DNA of 8,470 bases from Pseudomonadota bacterium (GTDB taxonomy: Bacteria > Pseudomonadota > Gammaproteobacteria > Burkholderiales > Burkholderiaceae_B). Below, piece after piece: positions 6,059 to 8,470 of the stretch (positions are counted from its first letter, which is position 1; each line of letters opens with the position of its first letter). The notes below the pieces were generated by a model. That model saw only the letters and a list, made by a program, of their open reading frames with translations. It searched no databases and was not told the origin of the DNA. The DNA is taken from positions 1 to 8,470 of the forward strand of contig JAEWJD010000245.1 of assembly GCA_023386765.1 (NCBI GenBank). Direction: 5' to 3'. The translations under genes and the position numbers were made by a program.

Positions 6059-7186
6059 TCAGTGCCCCAGCGCGCCCGCCACGGCACGCTCGGCGATCGC
6101 CAGGCCGACCGTCATGCCCACCCCCGAATGCATCACCGCGACCGTGGTCTGAGCATCCGCCGGCATAACCGAATAGGGTGCCGGCCCATGGGCGCCATAG
6201 ACACCCTGCCAACGCTCGCGCACCTGCAAGCGAGCCCCCAACGCCTGCTGCGCCAGCGCAAGCAACGCCTCGTCGATCGACTCGTCGTTGAAAGGCGGTG
6301 CATCGGCGCCATAGCGATGCGAGTCTCCGATGATGAGATCGCCGCTGGGTGTGGGGCTGATCAGCAGATGAATACCCTCGCGCATCAGAAATGGACTGCG
6401 CGCCTCGAACTCCTGCCGCAGCCGGCGGGCACTGGGAAGATCGGAGAAGGCCCCGTAGTGCACGCAGGACAGTCCGGTGAGCAAGGGCCGGTCAAGCGCA
6501 AAACCATCCTGCGCAAAGCCCACGCGCAACATCTGCAGGCGGCTGACTTCCAGACCCAGCGGGGCGAACAGCTCAGGCCAGAGCGTCAGGTAATCGTGCC
6601 CGGGGCAGACAAAGACATGGTCGGCCCGCAACACGCCGGCCGTGGTGTGCACCTCCCCCTGCGCGGCACGCTGCACCAGCGTGCCGGTCATCAGCGTCAC
6701 CCCCAGCTTCTGCAGGTGGGCGGTGATCGCCGGCAACGCCTCGCGCGAGTAAATCTGCAGGTCGTCAAAGCCGCGCAGCGCGGCGCAATGGTGATCCAGC
6801 CGGCCACCGAAACAGGCCGAGAGTTGACGTTGGCTGAGCAGCTGCGCGGCATAGCCTTCGGCCGCCAGGCGTTCGCCGGCGAACTCTTCCAGCACCTCGC
6901 GCTCCAGCGCGGTACGCGCCAGTACCAGGCTGCCATTGGCACGCACATGGAAGCCTGCGCCGGCGGCCAGTTCCAGCCAAAGCTGGCGGGTCTGGCGGGC
7001 CAGACCCGCCATCTCGCCTGGCGCCTGGCCGGTCACCAGCACCTGGCCGAAATTACGGATGGTGGCGCCATGCGCCTGCTGCGCGCGTTCGATCAACGCC
7101 ACCGACAGTCCACGGCGTGCGCAAGCCCATGCATGGGCCACACCCAGCATGCCACCGCCCACCACCACGACATCAAAACTCTTCAT
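6059..7186 (-). CDS. FAD-dependent oxidoreductase of phosphonate catabolism (TIGR03364-like)
   Basis: A 375-residue DAO-type flavoprotein. The N-terminus has a Rossmann motif GGGMLG at residues 10-15, with E33 (ALIERA) placed to bind the adenosine ribose. It is followed by RNFGQ at 44-48, typical of the TIGR03364 group found beside phosphonatase genes. The middle carries LQIYSREALPAI and VFVCPGHDYLTL. The C-terminus ends with a second FAD-contact motif, MHSGVGMTVGLAIAE. Published work on FAD enzymes clustered with phnX shows oxidation of N-methyl-AEP, and in some cases AEP, to phosphonoacetaldehyde, replacing or supplementing PhnW. That activity fits here because the window also shows an AEP-binding protein and phnX. 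ATG 7186 puts the FAD motif at the usual distance from the start; the frame opens at a TTG at 7213, which is less likely. The ribosome binding site is weak. Whether this enzyme prefers AEP or N-methyl-AEP cannot be told. Confidence 0.88.
   Translation of the reverse strand: MKSFDVVVVGGGMLGVAHAWACARRGLSVALIERAQQAHGATIRNFGQVLVTGQAPGEMAGLARQTRQLWLELAAGAGFHVRANGSLVLARTALEREVLEEFAGERLAAEGYAAQLLSQRQLSACFGGRLDHHCAALRGFDDLQIYSREALPAITAHLQKLGVTLMTGTLVQRAAQGEVHTTAGVLRADHVFVCPGHDYLTLWPELFAPLGLEVSRLQMLRVGFAQDGFALDRPLLTGLSCVHYGAFSDLPSARRLRQEFEARSPFLMREGIHLLISPTPSGDLIIGDSHRYGADAPPFNDESIDEALLALAQQALGARLQVRERWQGVYGAHGPAPYSVMPADAQTTVAVMHSGVGMTVGLAIAERAVAGALGH
6984..7011. repeat. Perfect 13-bp inverted repeat inside the FAD oxidoreductase gene
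   Basis: TGGCGGGTCTGGC (6984-6996) and GCCAGACCCGCCA (6999-7011) are exact reverse complements around GG. The dyad encodes the MAGLARQTRQ region of the oxidoreductase, so it is compatible with coding. An RNA hairpin of about 12 bp with a 4-nt loop would be very stable. Confidence 0.75.
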
Positions 7187-7208
7187 CTCGGATTTCTCTT
7201 GTTCGCAT
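7173..7208 (-). other. Possible 11-codon leader ORF overlapping the oxidoreductase start
   Basis: On the minus strand an ATG at 7208 is preceded by GGGAG (7222-7218) with a 9-nt spacing, a better ribosome binding site than that of the oxidoreductase itself. It reads MRTREIRDEEF and stops at a TGA at 7175-7173, 14 nt inside the oxidoreductase gene, in a different frame. It could couple translation by delivering ribosomes to ATG 7186. No direct evidence of translation is available. Confidence 0.2.
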
Positions 7209-7217
7209 TGCAATACG

Positions 7218-7250
7218 CTCCCGGAAGGCAGCCCTCGCCGCCTCCCGGAA
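7218..7250 (-). repeat. Two 9-bp direct repeats in the intercistronic gap
   Basis: CTCCCGGAA occurs at 7218-7226 and 7242-7250, that is TTCCGGGAG twice in the minus-strand transcript at a 24-bp period. Both lie between the binding-protein stop (7265) and the oxidoreductase start (7186). Each contains a Shine-Dalgarno-like GGGAG. The copies could be a paired regulator site or simple duplication. Confidence 0.4.
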
Positions 7251-7264
7251 ACAAGCCTTCACCC

Positions 7265-8290
7265 TCAGGGCTTCTTGGCTTCCGACTTGCCGTCGTAGCG
7301 CTTGGCCCATTCGGCCAGGATGCGTTCGCGCTGGGTTGCGGCCCATACGAAGTCATTCTTGATCATGCGCTCGGCCAGGTTGGCCGGCAGGTTGGGGTTG
7401 GAAGTGGCCACCGCCGGAATGGCCAGCACCGCGAAGTTGGCCTTGTACAGTTCGTTGGCCGCGCGGCTGGCCGAGAAGTCCGCCACCTTGCGCGCCGCTT
7501 CAGGGTGCTTCGTGCCTCGCATGACAGCCGTGGCCTCGACTTCCCAACCCAGTCCTTCGGAAGGGAAAATCAGCTCGATCGGCGCACCGTCCGCCTTGAG
7601 CTTGGCGCCGCGATAGTCGAACGAGATACCGATCGGGAACTCCCCGGCGGCAGCGAGGTTGCAGGGTTTGGAACCGGAATGCGTGTAGCTGCCGATGTTC
7701 TTGTGCAGACCATCCATGAAGGCCCAGCCCTTCTCTTCGCCGAACATCTGCAGCCAGGCGCTCACGTCGAGAAAGCCCGTGCCCGAGGAGGCAGGATTGG
7801 GCATCACGATCTTGCCCGCATACTCAGGACGCGTCAGGTCCTGCCAGGAAGTGGGTTTGGGCAGCTTCTGCTTTTCGGCTTCGATGGTGTTGAAGCAGAT
7901 GGTCGCGGTGAAGGCGTCCATGCCGACCCAGGCCGGCACGTCACGGCCATCGCGCATATTGGCTGAGATCTCCTCCAGCCCCTTGGGGGCATATGCCTCA
8001 AGCATGCCTTCCTTGTCCATCAGGCCCAGCGACGTACCGGCCAGGCCCCAGACGACATCGGCCTTGGGGTTGTTCTTCTCGGCCAGCAACTTGGCCGTGA
8101 TGATGCCGGTGGAGTCGCGCACCCAATGGATCTTGATGTCGGGGTACTCGCGTTCGAAGGCGGCCTGGTAGGCTTTGATCTGATCGGCCTCGAGGGCGGT
8201 GTAGACCGTGATGTCGGTCTGTGCGGCCAGGGCCGGGGCGCTGGCCAGAGCCAGCATGGCGCATACCTGCTTCAGGATGGGTCGGAACAT
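7265..8290 (-). CDS. phnS: 2-aminoethylphosphonate ABC transporter, periplasmic substrate-binding protein
   Basis: A 341-residue extracytoplasmic solute-binding protein of the iron/thiamine/putrescine-type fold. Residues 1-22 are a signal peptide with a basic start (MFRPILK) and a cleavage site after ALAA before QTD. The mature start DITVYTALEADQIKAYQ, then HWVRDSTGIITAKLLAEK, ADVVWGLAGTSL, MPNPASSGTGFLDVSAW, YTHSGSKPC and GISFDYRGAK, match the AEP-binding group (TIGR03261, PhnS-like). ATG 8290 is chosen because it gives the signal peptide and has GGAG 9 nt upstream; the frame is open further upstream without a better start. The gene lies 64 nt after phnX and 78 nt before the oxidoreductase gene on the same strand, so an operon is likely. 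It would deliver AEP to an inner-membrane ABC transporter whose permease and ATPase genes are outside the window. Confidence 0.93.
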   Translation of the reverse strand: MFRPILKQVCAMLALASAPALAAQTDITVYTALEADQIKAYQAAFEREYPDIKIHWVRDSTGIITAKLLAEKNNPKADVVWGLAGTSLGLMDKEGMLEAYAPKGLEEISANMRDGRDVPAWVGMDAFTATICFNTIEAEKQKLPKPTSWQDLTRPEYAGKIVMPNPASSGTGFLDVSAWLQMFGEEKGWAFMDGLHKNIGSYTHSGSKPCNLAAAGEFPIGISFDYRGAKLKADGAPIELIFPSEGLGWEVEATAVMRGTKHPEAARKVADFSASRAANELYKANFAVLAIPAVATSNPNLPANLAERMIKNDFVWAATQRERILAEWAKRYDGKSEAKKP

Positions 8291-8306
8291 GAGGAGAGAC
8301 TCCGTC

Positions 8307-8331
8307 GAGGGGGAAAAGAAAGAAAGGAAAA
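8307..8331 (-). promoter_or_regulatory. 25-nt homopyrimidine tract in the transcript leader of the binding-protein gene
   Basis: The plus strand is all purine for 25 nt here, so the phnX-to-binding-protein intercistronic RNA carries an uninterrupted C/U run. It ends 3 nt before the GGAG ribosome binding site (8303-8300). Such tracts can bind ribosomal protein S1, Hfq-partner RNAs or Rho. No -35/-10 promoter could be assigned in the gap. Confidence 0.35.
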
Positions 8332-8354
8332 CAGCGTCCGGGACAGGCAACGCT

Positions 8355-8470
8355 TCAGGGTCGCTGGCCGCGCGCCAGGCGCGCGGCGATGTCATCGAGC
8401 ACCTCAGGCAGGGCCTGGACACTGTCGATCAGGTAATGCGGCGCGGCCGGCGCCAAGACCTGGCTGGCGC
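8355..8470 (-). CDS. phnX: Phosphonoacetaldehyde hydrolase (phosphonatase), C-terminal fragment
   Basis: Only the last 37 codons are present; the rest lies beyond the right edge. The readable end contains APHYLIDSVQALPEVLDDIA followed by ARLARGQRP and the stop at 8355-8357. The HY-x-IDS...LP-x-V-x-DI-x-ARLA-x-G-x-RP pattern is the typical tail of PhnX, a HAD-superfamily enzyme that hydrolyses phosphonoacetaldehyde to acetaldehyde and phosphate in the cytoplasm. The catalytic Asp and Schiff-base Lys are outside the window, so integrity cannot be judged. Its neighbours, an AEP-binding protein and a phosphonate-associated FAD oxidoreductase on the same strand, strongly support the call. Confidence 0.8.
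   Translation of the reverse strand, partial: ASQVLAPAAPHYLIDSVQALPEVLDDIAARLARGQRP
8367..8387. repeat. Perfect GC inverted repeat at the 3' end of phnX
   Basis: GCCGCGCGCC (8367-8376) and GGCGCGCGGC (8378-8387) are exact reverse complements around one base. In RNA an 8-bp stem with a 5-nt loop would form. It encodes the IAARLARG part of PhnX and ends 9 nt before the stop codon. No T tract follows directly, so read-through into the binding-protein gene is expected. It may stabilise or attenuate the phnX message. Confidence 0.5.

Noticed and set aside
6062..7966. A long open plus-strand frame opposite the FAD oxidoreductase and the binding protein
   Set aside because: It spans two unrelated minus-strand genes and their gap, and reads as Gln/Arg/His-rich low-complexity text typical of antisense frames.

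Overview
The window is GC-rich with strong G/C preference at codon third positions. Its gene content (Fiu/PiuA-type receptor with a PiuC hydroxylase, AraC and LysE genes, and a phosphonatase cluster with a TIGR03364-type FAD enzyme) suggests a betaproteobacterium of the Alcaligenaceae, such as Bordetella or Achromobacter. That assignment comes from recognising protein families, not from a database search.

Layout: (1) Positions 1-1109 hold no intact gene. Positions 2-587 look like the 3' part of a decayed plus-strand gene with a frameshift near 371. Positions 588-820 hold a weaker, stop-interrupted minus-strand coding trace. Positions 888-1013 hold a degenerate tandem array of about 20-bp units, followed by a C-rich, G-poor leader. 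(2) Positions 1110-3992 are a two-gene iron-uptake operon: a TonB-dependent siderophore receptor of the Fiu/PiuA type and, 9 nt later, a PiuC/YbiX-type Fe(II)/2-oxoglutarate dioxygenase, closed by a good hairpin terminator. (3) Positions 4090-5316 encode a small DUF2214-like membrane protein and an AraC-family regulator whose start codon abuts the upstream stop. A LysE-family exporter follows at 5410-6030, on the same strand. (4) A perfect hairpin at 6015-6039 lies between convergent transcription units. (5) Positions 6059-8470, on the minus strand, form a 2-aminoethylphosphonate (AEP) utilisation cluster. In transcription order it contains the end of phnX (phosphonoacetaldehyde hydrolase), a periplasmic AEP-binding protein, and an FAD-dependent oxidoreductase.

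How the genes work together: the receptor would import ferric siderophore, with PiuC as its usual partner of unsettled function. The AraC protein may control the neighbouring exporter. In the phosphonate cluster the binding protein captures AEP, the FAD enzyme probably oxidises AEP or N-methyl-AEP to phosphonoacetaldehyde, and PhnX cleaves this to acetaldehyde and phosphate. No PhnW transaminase, ABC permease or ATPase lies in the window.

I see no clear undescribed defence or mobile system. The least explained parts are the 888-1013 repeat array with its leader, the decayed genes to its left, and several perfect hairpins in or at the ends of genes.
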